A program made the translations under genes and the position numbers. A DNA stretch of 64,000 nucleotides from Corynebacterium nuruki S6-4 (GTDB taxonomy: Bacteria > Actinomycetota > Actinomycetes > Mycobacteriales > Mycobacteriaceae). Location of the stretch: contig NZ_CP042429.1 in assembly GCF_007970465.1 (NCBI RefSeq), positions 1,860,001-1,924,000 of the forward strand. Reading direction: 5' to 3'. Under the pieces are notes generated by a model. The model was not told where the DNA came from. It ran no database searches and saw nothing but the letters and a program-made list of their open reading frames with translations. Positions 1 to 8,542 of this stretch are shown piece after piece (position 1 is the first letter of the stretch; each line of letters starts with the position of its first letter).

Positions 1-480
1 CCCGATGCCGAGAAGATCTGCGCCTCTGCACCCGGACGCGAAGAACCAGGTTCCGTCGGCGACCCACCCGCCTTCGACGCGCCGTGCCTCGACCATCGGG
101 AACATCCCCCCGGCGAAGGCGATGTCCACACCGCGGCTGTAGATGGCTGCCTGGCTCTCTTCCGGCAACGCTGCGAAATAGGTCAGCGCGGATCCGAAGC
201 TGGCCACCCATCCGGTCGCCGGATCGACGGCGGAGATCCGCTCGATCTGCCGCATGAATTCAGCCGGTGGCTGCGGCTCACCGCCGAACCGTGCGGGAGT
301 GGAGGCACGGTAGATCCCGGCCTTCTTCAGCAGGTCGATGAAGTCCCGGGGTACATAGTGCTGATCCGCGAACTCCTGCCGCCGTTCGCGCAGGACGTCC
401 AGCATCTGGTCGAAAGCCGCCTCCCGCTCAGGCCCTGCGGGGCGTGCGGTGGTGGTGAAACTGGTCTCGTCAAGTAACAC
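1..480 (-). CDS. Acyl-CoA-dehydrogenase-fold flavin monooxygenase, partial (3' end outside window)
   Basis: Only the first 160 or so residues are present; the gene runs off the window start. The reading frame is open across the whole stretch and strongly GC3-biased. It shows the N-terminal helical domain of the acyl-CoA dehydrogenase fold with the pattern DPATGWVASFGSA and then VADGTWFFASGCRGADLL. That pattern is typical of two-component flavin-dependent hydroxylases (HsaA/HpaH-like) rather than true acyl-CoA dehydrogenases. The GTG at 480 follows GGAGGG by 4 nt; an in-frame GTG at 510 is an alternative start. It is divergent from the PAS kinase at 660, which may sense its substrate. The substrate cannot be read from this fragment. 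Confidence 0.72.
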   Translation of the reverse strand, partial: MLLDETSFTTTARPAGPEREAAFDQMLDVLRERRQEFADQHYVPRDFIDLLKKAGIYRASTPARFGGEPQPPAEFMRQIERISAVDPATGWVASFGSALTYFAALPEESQAAIYSRGVDIAFAGGMFPMVEARRVEGGWVADGTWFFASGCRGADLLGIG

Positions 481-646
481 TGGCCCTCCGGAATTCTTCG
501 GTCGTCGCACGGTTGTCGTCTCTTCTCGTGCTGCATCTGCGACGCTATGCGGAGCCGCTGTTCCACACCATGGGAGAAACCTAGGTCGGCCGTAAAGGAA
601 TCCTTATTCGCATCAATCTGCACACCCCTACGCACTCGACGACGAC

Positions 647-652
647 TATCAT
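647..652 (+). promoter_or_regulatory. -10 box for a leaderless kinase transcript
   Basis: TATCAT lies 7 nt before the ATG at 660 and no Shine-Dalgarno sequence is visible, so transcription would begin at or near the start codon. No good -35 is seen. Confidence 0.4.
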
Positions 653-659
653 CACCCCC

Positions 660-2195
660 ATGGAATTCTCCATGGAAGATTTTCGACGCCTTCTGGACAG
701 CTCAGCCAACGGATGGCTCATCCACGATGTGAAGTCAAAGAGCATCCTCTGGGCGAACCGGACCGCGTGCGAAAAGTTCCGGTACACCGTTCAGGAGCTG
801 TGCGCTCTCAAAGCCCATCACATGAGTGCGCAGGACCCCGGCTTCAGACGCGCGACGGGCACCGCCTGGCTCCAGGCCGCCGTGGTCTACGGCAGGGACC
901 GACGCCTGTGGAAGTACGCTGACCGGGACGGCACGGAGTTCATGACCGATGCCACCGCCACCCTGGTGAAGCTCCGTTCACCTGAAAGCCGGCCGGGGCC
1001 CGACACCGCAGATGACCTGGCAGATCAGCCGGCGCCTGACGAGGTGATCCTCGTGGAGTTCCGGGTCCTCGACCACACCTCGTCGCTCCCGGATTCCAGC
1101 AGGTGGATGGAGTATTCGCTGGACCGCCTCATGTGGCACACCTCGTCGGGCCTCCTGCTGATGGACAACGACAACAGGGTGGTCGATGTCTCGCCGTTCG
1201 CCGCGAAACTCATGGGTTCCTCCGTCCCCGACATGCTCGACCGGACACTGGACGAGATCGCCGACATCGACAGCCCGCTGGATGATGCAGCCCTTACCGC
1301 GGAAATGGAGAAGGTGGACGGATCAGCGTCCATCCGTATGAAAGTGTCCAGCACATTCGGGGAATTCCGGTGGCTGTTTGGATTCCTGGAGAATGTCATT
1401 GTCGACGGAAACTGTATCCGGGTCCTCACGGTGAGGGATATATCCACCAAAGTGCGGTGGGAGGAAAGAAACGCCTACCAGGAACAGAACCTCCAGTATC
1501 TCAGCCGGAAAAACGCCATGGGCGACATGGCCATGATCCTGGCCCACGACCTGGGTCAGCCCATCGCGGCGGCGACCAACTATCTCGACGGCGTCCGTCG
1601 CCGTCTCGGCAGAGCCACGGAGCAGGCCCCGGGAGTGGTCTACGGCCTTGAACAGGCCACCGTCCAGCTGGACAGGGTGGCAGACATTGTCTCGGCGGTG
1701 AAGAAGTACGTGCGTCGTATCGAAAGTGTGACCACCGTCGTGGACCTCAACGCCACGGTGCGCGAAAGCCTCTACTTCGTGAAACTCCGGGCCGCGGACA
1801 AGGCCGTCACCGTCAGCGAGCAGCTGTCCGAGGAGATGCTCACCGTCGTGGGCGACAGTGTGCTCATCGGACAGGTGATCATCAACATCTGTATCAATGC
1901 CATCGATGAAGCCGCTCTGCCGACCTCCGGAGCACCGCGCATCGAGATCTCCACGGAGCGCACCGGGGACACGGCATCGGTGACTGTCCGCGACTTCGGA
2001 CGGGGAATGACCCCTATTCCCGCCGATATGCTGGCTGCCGGAGCCTTCTCGTCGAAGGACGACGGATCGGGGATCGGACTCGTCATCTCCGAACACATCA
2101 TGCAGCGCCACGGCGGCACCATCATCTTCGATCCGGCGACACCGTGCGGAACTGCGGTCCGTATCAATATCCCTCTGAGTGACCGGACACGGTGA
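660..2195 (+). CDS. PAS-domain sensor histidine kinase, FixL/HPK4-like
   Basis: Cytoplasmic histidine kinase of 511 residues with no obvious membrane segment. A first PAS-like domain occupies about residues 5-125 (SSANGWLIHDVKSKSILWAN) and a second about 155-265 (SGLLLMDNDNRVVDVSP). A HisKA domain follows with the phosphoacceptor near His296 in the motif AHDLGQPIAAATNYL, then a HATPase domain with the N box NICINAIDEA and G boxes DFGRGM and GSGIGLVI. The HDLGQP H-box is of the FixL/DctB (HPK4) kind. No response regulator lies beside it, so it is an orphan here. Its 3' end overlaps the convergent TetR gene by 32 bp. An in-frame ATG at 672 is an alternative start. The signal is unknown; the adjacent divergent monooxygenase suggests sensing of a small aromatic or other catabolic substrate. 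Confidence 0.85.
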   Translation: MEFSMEDFRRLLDSSANGWLIHDVKSKSILWANRTACEKFRYTVQELCALKAHHMSAQDPGFRRATGTAWLQAAVVYGRDRRLWKYADRDGTEFMTDATATLVKLRSPESRPGPDTADDLADQPAPDEVILVEFRVLDHTSSLPDSSRWMEYSLDRLMWHTSSGLLLMDNDNRVVDVSPFAAKLMGSSVPDMLDRTLDEIADIDSPLDDAALTAEMEKVDGSASIRMKVSSTFGEFRWLFGFLENVIVDGNCIRVLTVRDISTKVRWEERNAYQEQNLQYLSRKNAMGDMAMILAHDLGQPIAAATNYLDGVRRRLGRATEQAPGVVYGLEQATVQLDRVADIVSAVKKYVRRIESVTTVVDLNATVRESLYFVKLRAADKAVTVSEQLSEEMLTVVGDSVLIGQVIINICINAIDEAALPTSGAPRIEISTERTGDTASVTVRDFGRGMTPIPADMLAAGAFSSKDDGSGIGLVISEHIMQRHGGTIIFDPATPCGTAVRINIPLSDRTR

Positions 2196-2739
2196 CCTCC
2201 GGGATCATCGCCAGCAGCGACGTGGTCAGCGCCTGACGCTGCACCTGCGTCAACGACCGGTGCACGTAGTCGTGCACCCACAGCCCGTCCGCTGCGATCT
2301 GGACCAGGTAGGCGGCGCGCGCGAGTTCCCCGTCCTCCCCGTCCGCGGTGAGCTCCGCCGCCGACGGCATCCACCGGGCGTCGACCTCGTCCCAGATGCC
2401 GGCGGAGGAGGAGTCGGTGGTGGCGTCGAGCTGCACGAGCAGTTCCGCCCGGGTCGCCGAATGGCTCAGCGTCATGACGATGGCCCGCAGCCGGGTGGCG
2501 GCGTCCACCTCGTCGGCGGCACCACCCGCCGCGGTCTCCAGCTCCTTCTCCCACTCGTCGGCGAGGTACCGGTGGATGCCGAGCACCAGTTCCTGCCGCG
2601 ACGGGAAGTGGTACACCAGGCCGGATTTCGACAGACCGCAGGCGTCCGAGAGTGCTTCGTAGGTCACGGCCTCGATACCGGCGTCCTCGATGAGATCGAC
2701 GGCGGCGGCGAGGATCGTGTCCCGTTTACTGGTCCGCAC
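2164..2739 (-). CDS. TetR-family repressor of the adjacent MFS exporter
   Basis: A 191-residue TetR regulator. The N-terminal helix-turn-helix is clear (VTYEALSDACGLSKSGLVYHF, about residues 25-45) and is followed by a helical ligand-binding domain. The GTG start at 2739 was chosen because the frame upstream is the 3' end of the MFS gene, giving a 14-bp overlap and translational coupling; an ATG at 2814 would overlap far more. It is co-transcribed with the exporter and likely binds the perfect inverted repeat at 4286-4315 upstream of the pair. The ligand is unknown. Confidence 0.85.
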   Translation of the reverse strand: MRTSKRDTILAAAVDLIEDAGIEAVTYEALSDACGLSKSGLVYHFPSRQELVLGIHRYLADEWEKELETAAGGAADEVDAATRLRAIVMTLSHSATRAELLVQLDATTDSSSAGIWDEVDARWMPSAAELTADGEDGELARAAYLVQIAADGLWVHDYVHRSLTQVQRQALTTSLLAMIPEVTVSGHSEGY

Positions 2740-4228
2740 TGACAGCCCCCTTCGGGTTGCCGCGGAAGCACCGGGCGGTGACGACCGCCGCGACCAGCGC
2801 CACCACCAGCGCAATGAGCAGGACCTGCCGGTAGGCCGTGTCGTAGGCGGCGACCGCCTGCGCCCCGAACACCGGGTGGTTCACCCCGTGGTCGACGTCG
2901 TGGGCGACCTCCGCCGGTGCATGCAGTGCGTAGAACATGGGCATCAGGCTCCCGAGGATCGAGACGGACACCAGCGTGCCGAACTCGTAGGAGACCTCCT
3001 CCACCGAGGCCGCCATCCCCGCCTTGGACGCCGGCGCCGAGTCGATGATCGCCGTCGAGGACACGGACATGACCATGCCCGCGCCCGTGCCCAGTGCCAC
3101 GAGGCAGAGGACGAAGACCCACAGCGGGGCATGCAGGAAGGCCCACACCCCGACGGCCACGGCGAGCGCCATGACGAGGAAACCGCCGCTGATGAGCGTC
3201 CGGAACCCGACCTTGTAGAGGAACGCACCGCCGAGGACCGAGGCCGGGATCGCCGGCACGGCGGCACTGGCGACGAGCAGTCCGGCCTCCAGCGGGCTGA
3301 AGCCGCCGGCGGTCTGGAACCGTTGGGTGGTCATCAGTTCGGAACCGGACATGACGAACATGGCCAGGATCGCGGCGAGGGTGCCGCCGGTGAACATGGC
3401 GTTGCGGAAAATCCCGAATTCGAGCAGCGGCTCGCGCCCGACCGACCGGAGGTGGTTCTGGCGTCGGGCGAACAGGACCGCGCCGACGAGTCCGACGACG
3501 ACGGCCGCGACGAGCAGCCAGACCATCCGGTCGGTGTTCGCGAGTTCCTTGATCGTCATCACGCCGCCCACCATGGCGAACATCGCCATCAGCGAGGACG
3601 GCAGGTCCCACTTCCGGCGCGGGTCCGGCGTGTTCGGCGGGGCGATGAGCACCGTCCCGACCAGGGCGATGACGGCGGCGGGCACGTTGATGAGGAAGAC
3701 GGAGTGCCAGCTGAAGTGTTCCAGCAGCAGGCCGCCGAGCACCGGGCCGGACGCCGACCCCACGACCGCGACGGACACCCAGATACCGATGGCGGCGTTA
3801 CGTTCCCGCTCGTCGGGGAAGGTCTGGCGGATCAGCGCCAGGGTGGCGGGCATCATCGTCGCCGCCGCGAAGCCGAGGACCGCACGGGCCGCGATGAGGC
3901 ACTCGGCGTTCGGCGAGGCGGCGGCGAGCAGCGAGCCGATCCCGAAGACGCTCACGCCGACGGTGAACATGAGCCGGTGGCCGATCCGGTCACCGAGGGT
4001 GCCGGTGCCGAGCAGCAGGCCGCACAGCACCAGCGGGTAGGCGTTGATGATCCACAGTCCCTGCAGGTCGGTGGTGCCGAGCTGCTCGCGCAGGGCGGGC
4101 AGGGCGGTGTACAGCACCGAGTTGTCGGCACCGACGAGGAACAGCCCGAGACTGAGGATGACGAGGAAGGTCCAGCGCCGGGTGGCCGAGGTTGACGGGC
4201 GCGGCCGTACCGAGAGAGTAGTGGTCAT
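2726..4228 (-). CDS. MFS drug exporter, DHA2 (EmrB/QacA) type
   Basis: A 500-residue proton-coupled exporter with the length and hydrophobicity pattern of 14-helix DHA2 transporters. Motif C-like glycine and proline residues occur in GSASGPVLGGLLLEHFSWHSVFLIN. The ATG at 4228 follows AGGAGGGG at good spacing; the longer frame to 4318 starts inside the operator and was rejected. It is the first gene of an operon with the TetR repressor downstream. It probably exports hydrophobic cationic or antibiotic-like compounds; the substrate cannot be told from sequence. Confidence 0.87.
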   Translation of the reverse strand: MTTTLSVRPRPSTSATRRWTFLVILSLGLFLVGADNSVLYTALPALREQLGTTDLQGLWIINAYPLVLCGLLLGTGTLGDRIGHRLMFTVGVSVFGIGSLLAAASPNAECLIAARAVLGFAAATMMPATLALIRQTFPDERERNAAIGIWVSVAVVGSASGPVLGGLLLEHFSWHSVFLINVPAAVIALVGTVLIAPPNTPDPRRKWDLPSSLMAMFAMVGGVMTIKELANTDRMVWLLVAAVVVGLVGAVLFARRQNHLRSVGREPLLEFGIFRNAMFTGGTLAAILAMFVMSGSELMTTQRFQTAGGFSPLEAGLLVASAAVPAIPASVLGGAFLYKVGFRTLISGGFLVMALAVAVGVWAFLHAPLWVFVLCLVALGTGAGMVMSVSSTAIIDSAPASKAGMAASVEEVSYEFGTLVSVSILGSLMPMFYALHAPAEVAHDVDHGVNHPVFGAQAVAAYDTAYRQVLLIALVVALVAAVVTARCFRGNPKGAVSADQ

Positions 4229-4285
4229 TGCAGCGCCCCTCCTGTCGGACGCGTATGTGTTCGTGAAGTGTCCCCTGTTACCCCC

Positions 4286-4315
4286 ATAACTGTACTGCAC
4301 GTTCGGTACAGTTAT
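4286..4315. promoter_or_regulatory. TetR operator upstream of the MFS-tetR operon
   Basis: Perfect 10-bp inverted repeat ATAACTGTAC / GTACAGTTAT with a 10-nt spacer, 58 nt upstream of the MFS start codon. The length and symmetry fit a TetR dimer site. Confidence 0.75.
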
Positions 4316-4384
4316 CAAGGTCAGGAGGGGTCTTCCGTGTCACACCGCCGATGCGTCGACGACCGCGGGCGCAGCGGACGCCAC

Positions 4385-4433
4385 CCGCCGGGGCCGGAAT
4401 CACCCGGCGGAAACCCGGTGCCGCTCCTAGAAT
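4385..4433 (+). promoter_or_regulatory. Inverted repeat and -10 box before the allantoin operon
   Basis: Perfect 8-bp arms CCGCCGGG (4385-4392) and CCCGGCGG (4403-4410) are followed by a -10-like TAGAAT at 4428-4433. It lies between the efflux operon and the DUF6986 gene. It could be an operator for purine control or a terminator of upstream transcription. Confidence 0.4.
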
Positions 4434-4466
4434 CATCGGCATCCCGCCACCGACCCAGGAGAACCG

Positions 4467-5825
4467 TTGCCGCCCCACGATCCGGACACCGCCGAGTCCG
4501 CCACCGCACTCGCCGCCGAGCTCACCGCACTCGCCGATGCCCGGCTCACACAGACCGACGACCTGGTCCGCGACCCCTGGGCAACCCCGGTGACCTGGCG
4601 CCAGCCGGTGCACACGGTCTACGTCCCCGCCCACCTCATCACCGGTGACGGCACACCCGGTGCCGACCTTCCGGGGACGTGGGGCCGTGCCGCACTCGCC
4701 GCCCTCGACACATTCGGCACGTCCGGCGTATCCGGCACAGTCGCCGACCTCGCCCGCGAACTCGGCGTCCCCGCGCAGGACGCCGCCACCGTCGCCGACC
4801 GCACCCTGGCCACCCTCCACGACGAACCGGTCGCCGACCTGCGCATCGACTTCGAGGACGGGTTCACCCAGCGGGGCGTCCCACCGGCGGAACGCGACGC
4901 CGACGAGGATGCCCGGGCCCGCGCCGCCGCCGGGATCCTCGCCACCTGGCTGAACCCGGCGGCACCGATCGGCCCGGCGTTCGCCGGTATCCGCTTCCGG
5001 AGTTTCGACCCGGCGGTCCGGGACCGTGGCCTGCGCACCCTCGCGATCGTCCTCACCGGACTGGCGGCCGACGGCGTGCTGCACGACATCCTCGCACACG
5101 ACCGGCGGGCACTGCGCCTGACACTGCCGAAGGTGCAGCACCACAGCCAGGTCGAGGCGTTCGTCGAGGTGCTCGAGGTCCTGGAGCGGCGTCTCGACGT
5201 CCCGGAGATCCCGTTCGAGGTCCAGGTCGAGACCCCCCAGGCGATCCTCGGCCCGGACGGCACAGCGGAGCCCGCCCGGATCCTCGCCGCCGGCGCCGGA
5301 CGGATCCTGTCCCTGCACTACGGCACCTACGACTACTCCGCCTCCCTCGGCATCGACGCGGCCGAACAGTCCATGGCGCACCCCGTCGCCGACCACGCCA
5401 AGGACGTGCTGCAGGTCGCCACGACGGCGGTGGGGGTGGAACTGTCCGACGGCTCGACCAACCGCATCCCGGTCGGCACCCCCGCCGAGATCCTCGACGG
5501 TTGGCGCGTGCACTTCGACCTCGTCACCCGGCACCTGCGCCGCGGCATCCGGCAGGGCTGGGACCTGCACGCCCACCAGCTCGTCACCCGCCACCTGGCG
5601 ACCATCGCCTATTTCCGGGCGAACTGGCGGGTCAGCGCCGAACGGCTGCGCGACTACGTCGCCGGCGACACGAGCCGGTGGCTGGACGAGCCCGCCACCG
5701 CCAGGGCCATGGCCGGTTACCTGCTGCGCGCCCGGGAATGTGGCGCTGTCACCCCCGAGGAACTCGCCGTGACCGGGGTCGACACCGGCGGCCTGCGTAG
5801 GCTCCAGGTCAGCGGACGACTGTAG
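4467..5825 (+). CDS. DUF6986 family protein, CitE/HpcH-like aldolase fold
   Basis: A 452-residue protein of the family often mislabelled phosphoenolpyruvate kinase or aldolase. The sequence resembles the metal-dependent CitE/HpcH TIM-barrel lyases, with acidic motifs DLRIDFEDGF (about residues 125-135) and FEVQVETPQAI (about 250-260), and LHYGTYDYSASLGI after them. The TTG start follows AGGAG by 5 nt; no ATG fits. The stop is 19 nt before allB, so it heads an operon with allantoinase and allantoicase. Members of this family are found next to allantoin genes in other actinobacteria. Inference: it acts on a C2 or ureidoglycolate-type product of the pathway. The reaction is not established. Confidence 0.72.
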   Translation: MPPHDPDTAESATALAAELTALADARLTQTDDLVRDPWATPVTWRQPVHTVYVPAHLITGDGTPGADLPGTWGRAALAALDTFGTSGVSGTVADLARELGVPAQDAATVADRTLATLHDEPVADLRIDFEDGFTQRGVPPAERDADEDARARAAAGILATWLNPAAPIGPAFAGIRFRSFDPAVRDRGLRTLAIVLTGLAADGVLHDILAHDRRALRLTLPKVQHHSQVEAFVEVLEVLERRLDVPEIPFEVQVETPQAILGPDGTAEPARILAAGAGRILSLHYGTYDYSASLGIDAAEQSMAHPVADHAKDVLQVATTAVGVELSDGSTNRIPVGTPAEILDGWRVHFDLVTRHLRRGIRQGWDLHAHQLVTRHLATIAYFRANWRVSAERLRDYVAGDTSRWLDEPATARAMAGYLLRARECGAVTPEELAVTGVDTGGLRRLQVSGRL

Positions 5826-5844
5826 AAGGAGTGTCAACAACCCG

Positions 5845-7425
5845 ATGAACCCCGTCACCACCATCTACCGCGCGGCACACGCGGTCCACCTCCCCGAGGG
5901 CGACACCCGCCCGGTCGAAGGCCCCGTCACCGTCCTCGTCGCCGGGGGCACCATCGTCGACGTCCTCGACGGACGGGACGCCCCCGTCCCCGCCGGCACG
6001 GTCGTCGCGCCGGACGCCGGGGTGGTCGAGGTCCCCGACGACCAGGTCCTCATCCCCGGCCTCGTCGACACCCACGTGCACGTCAACGAACCCGGACGCA
6101 CCGAGTGGGAGGGCTTCGCCTCCGTCACCCGTGCCGCCGCCGCAGGCGGGGTCACCACCCTGCTCGACATGCCGTTGAACTCCGTTCCCTCCACCGTCAC
6201 CACCGACGCCCTCGACCTCAAACAGGACGTCGCCCGCGACAAGGTGAAGATCAACGTCGGCTTCTGGGGTGGTGCCGTCCCGGAGAACCTCGGCACCGGC
6301 CAGCTGAAGGCCCTGTGGGACCGCGGGGTGTTCGGATTCAAGTGCTTCCTGCTCGAATCCGGCGTGGACGAGTTCCGGCCCCTGACCGTCGACCAGCTGC
6401 ACCAGGCGATGACCGAGATCGCCGACTTCGACGGGCTGCTCATCGTCCACGCCGAGGACGGTGACCTCATCGACGAAGCCACCGCGAAGATGGCCGCCGC
6501 CGGCGGGGTCGACGAGACCTTCGACAGTTTCCTCGCCTCCCGCCCGTCGTCGTCGGAGGCGAAGGCCATCGCCACCGTCATCGCCGCCGCGGAACAGACC
6601 GGCTGCCGCACCCACATCCTGCACCTGTCGGACTCCGGCTCGATCGAGCAGATCGCCGCCGCCCGGGAGCGGGGCGTCCGCATCACCGCGGAAACCTGCC
6701 CGCACTACCTCGCCCTGTTCAGCGAGGAGATCCAGAACGGTGCGACCCAGTACAAGTGCTGCCCCCCGGTCCGCACCGCCGGCAACCGCGAACGACTGTG
6801 GAAGGGCCTGGTCGACGGGGTGATCTCCACCGTCGTCTCCGACCACTCCCCCTGCACCGCGGAGCTGAAGAAGTTCGCCGGGGTCGCCGAGGCGCAGGCC
6901 TCGGCAAACGAGGACAACGAACTCACCGCCTTCTCCGCCCTGGCTGCCAAGGGCAACGACCTCGGTGCCGGTGGTGCCGACGGGCGCGGCTCCGGCGGCT
7001 CCTTCGGTGAGGCGTGGGGCGGCATCGGTTCCGTCCAGCTCGGACTGCCCGTCGTCTGGTCGCAGGCACGGTTGCGCGGCCTGTCGCTGGCCGACGTGGT
7101 GACCTGGATGTGCCAGAACCCCGCCGAGTGGGCCGGCCTCACCGACCGCGGGGCCATCACCCCGGGCCGCCGCGCCGACATGGCCCTCATCAGCGCCGAT
7201 GACGCCTTCGTCGTCCTGCCGGCGGAACTCCACCAGCGCAACAAGGTCACCGCCTACGCCCAGCGGGCCCTCGCCGGTGTCGTCACCCGCACCTGGGTCG
7301 GCGGCACACCGGTGTACCTGCGTCCCACCACCCCGCACGTCGCCGCCGACGACATCACCGACGCCGCCGTCTTCCCCGCCCCCGTGCAGCCCTTCACCCT
7401 CCGAGCGTCCACCCTCCACCCGTAA
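5845..7425 (+). CDS. allB: Allantoinase
   Basis: Hydrolyses the hydantoin ring of allantoin to allantoate in the cytoplasm. It is an amidohydrolase-superfamily enzyme. The metal motif THVHV (His77 and His79) follows GLVD, the likely carboxylated lysine is Lys166 in GFKCFLLESG, and further ligands are in HAEDG, HILHLSDSG and SDHSPC. At 526 residues it is longer than the usual 450 or so; the extra length includes a Gly-rich insert (GAGGADGRGSGGSFGEAWGG) and a C-terminal tail. The ATG follows AAGGAG. Tight spacing on both sides puts it in one operon with the DUF6986 gene and allantoicase. Confidence 0.95.
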   Translation: MNPVTTIYRAAHAVHLPEGDTRPVEGPVTVLVAGGTIVDVLDGRDAPVPAGTVVAPDAGVVEVPDDQVLIPGLVDTHVHVNEPGRTEWEGFASVTRAAAAGGVTTLLDMPLNSVPSTVTTDALDLKQDVARDKVKINVGFWGGAVPENLGTGQLKALWDRGVFGFKCFLLESGVDEFRPLTVDQLHQAMTEIADFDGLLIVHAEDGDLIDEATAKMAAAGGVDETFDSFLASRPSSSEAKAIATVIAAAEQTGCRTHILHLSDSGSIEQIAAARERGVRITAETCPHYLALFSEEIQNGATQYKCCPPVRTAGNRERLWKGLVDGVISTVVSDHSPCTAELKKFAGVAEAQASANEDNELTAFSALAAKGNDLGAGGADGRGSGGSFGEAWGGIGSVQLGLPVVWSQARLRGLSLADVVTWMCQNPAEWAGLTDRGAITPGRRADMALISADDAFVVLPAELHQRNKVTAYAQRALAGVVTRTWVGGTPVYLRPTTPHVAADDITDAAVFPAPVQPFTLRASTLHP

Positions 7426-7435
7426 AGGAACCCCC

Positions 7436-8485
7436 ATGACCACTCCGACCGACGCCCCCGATTTCCTCTCCTGGCCGGACCTCGCCAACCGCGCCCTCGC
7501 CGGCTCGGTGGTGTGGGCCAGCGACGAATCCTTCGCCGAGCGCGAGAACCTCATCCGCGCCACCGAACCCGTCTTCGACCCCGCCGAGTTCGGCAACAAG
7601 GGCAAGGTCTACGACGGCTGGGAGACCCGCCGCCGGCGCCACGACGAGATCGGCGGCAACGATTCCGCGATCGTGCGGCTGGGCGTCCCCGGTCAGATCC
7701 GCGGCATCGTCGTCGACACGGCCTGGTTCACCGGGAACTTCCCCCCGCAGATCGCCGTGTACGGCCTGACCTGCGACGACTACCTCACCGGTGAGCAGAT
7801 CGCCGCACTGCCCGACTCCGAGTGGACGACCCTCGTCCCGCCGACGGACGCACAGGGCGACCACCGGCACCACTTCGAGATCTTCCCGGCGGGCCCGGCC
7901 GCCTCCCAGCGGTTCACCCACGTACGGCTCGACATGATCCCCGACGGCGGTGTGGCCCGGCTGCGGGTCCACGGCCGCCCCGTACCGGACCCCCGCTTCC
8001 TCGGCTGCACCCTCGACCTCGCGGCCCTGGAGAACGGTGGCCGGATCACCGGATGCTCGAACATGTTCTACTCCCGGCCCGACCACATCATCTCCCTCGG
8101 CCGCGCCCGCACCATGGGCGAAGGCTGGGAGAACGCCCGCCGCCGCGGCGAAGGCAATGACTCGGTCACCGTGCAGCTCGCCGGCGAGGGCCGGATCCGG
8201 TGGATCGAGCTGGACACCTCCTACTTCGTCTTCAACGCCCCCGGCGACGTGAAACTCACCGGGATCACGGCGTCCGGCGAGGAGATCGAGCTCGTCGCCC
8301 AGACGGCCGTCCTGCCGGACACCCGCCACCGCTTCCTGGTCTCCGACCCGGCCGAAGGTGAGTCCGGGCCGACCCCCGTCGTCGCCGTCCGCGCCGACGT
8401 GTACCCGGACGGCGGCATCTCCCGGCTGCGGGTCTGGGGGGAGCTCACCGACGCCGGACGACAGGACATCGAGTCGCTCTGGTAA
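7436..8485 (+). CDS. alc: Allantoicase
   Basis: Hydrolyses allantoate to ureidoglycolate and urea. The 349-residue protein has the two repeated allantoicase halves: each carries a GWEnxRRR motif (YDGWETRRRRH near residue 62 and GEGWENARRRGE near 230) followed by a G(N)DS segment. The ATG at 7436 is preceded by AAAGGAA, 10 nt after the allB stop; the longer open frame upstream lies inside allB. Because allantoicase rather than allantoate amidohydrolase is used, the pathway releases urea and needs an enzyme for ureidoglycolate. Confidence 0.95.
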   Translation: MTTPTDAPDFLSWPDLANRALAGSVVWASDESFAERENLIRATEPVFDPAEFGNKGKVYDGWETRRRRHDEIGGNDSAIVRLGVPGQIRGIVVDTAWFTGNFPPQIAVYGLTCDDYLTGEQIAALPDSEWTTLVPPTDAQGDHRHHFEIFPAGPAASQRFTHVRLDMIPDGGVARLRVHGRPVPDPRFLGCTLDLAALENGGRITGCSNMFYSRPDHIISLGRARTMGEGWENARRRGEGNDSVTVQLAGEGRIRWIELDTSYFVFNAPGDVKLTGITASGEEIELVAQTAVLPDTRHRFLVSDPAEGESGPTPVVAVRADVYPDGGISRLRVWGELTDAGRQDIESLW

Positions 8486-8529
8486 CCGGCCGGAAACACG
8501 ATTGTCGCCGACGGGAGAAATTCCGCCCA

Positions 8530-8535
8530 TAGAAT
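8530..8535 (+). promoter_or_regulatory. -10 box for the FAD oxidoreductase gene
   Basis: TAGAAT lies 7 nt before the ATG at 8543 and there is no ribosome binding site, pointing to a leaderless transcript. The same TAGAAT hexamer followed shortly by TCGGC also occurs before the DUF6986 gene (4428). Confidence 0.4.
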
Positions 8536-8542
8536 GTCGGCC

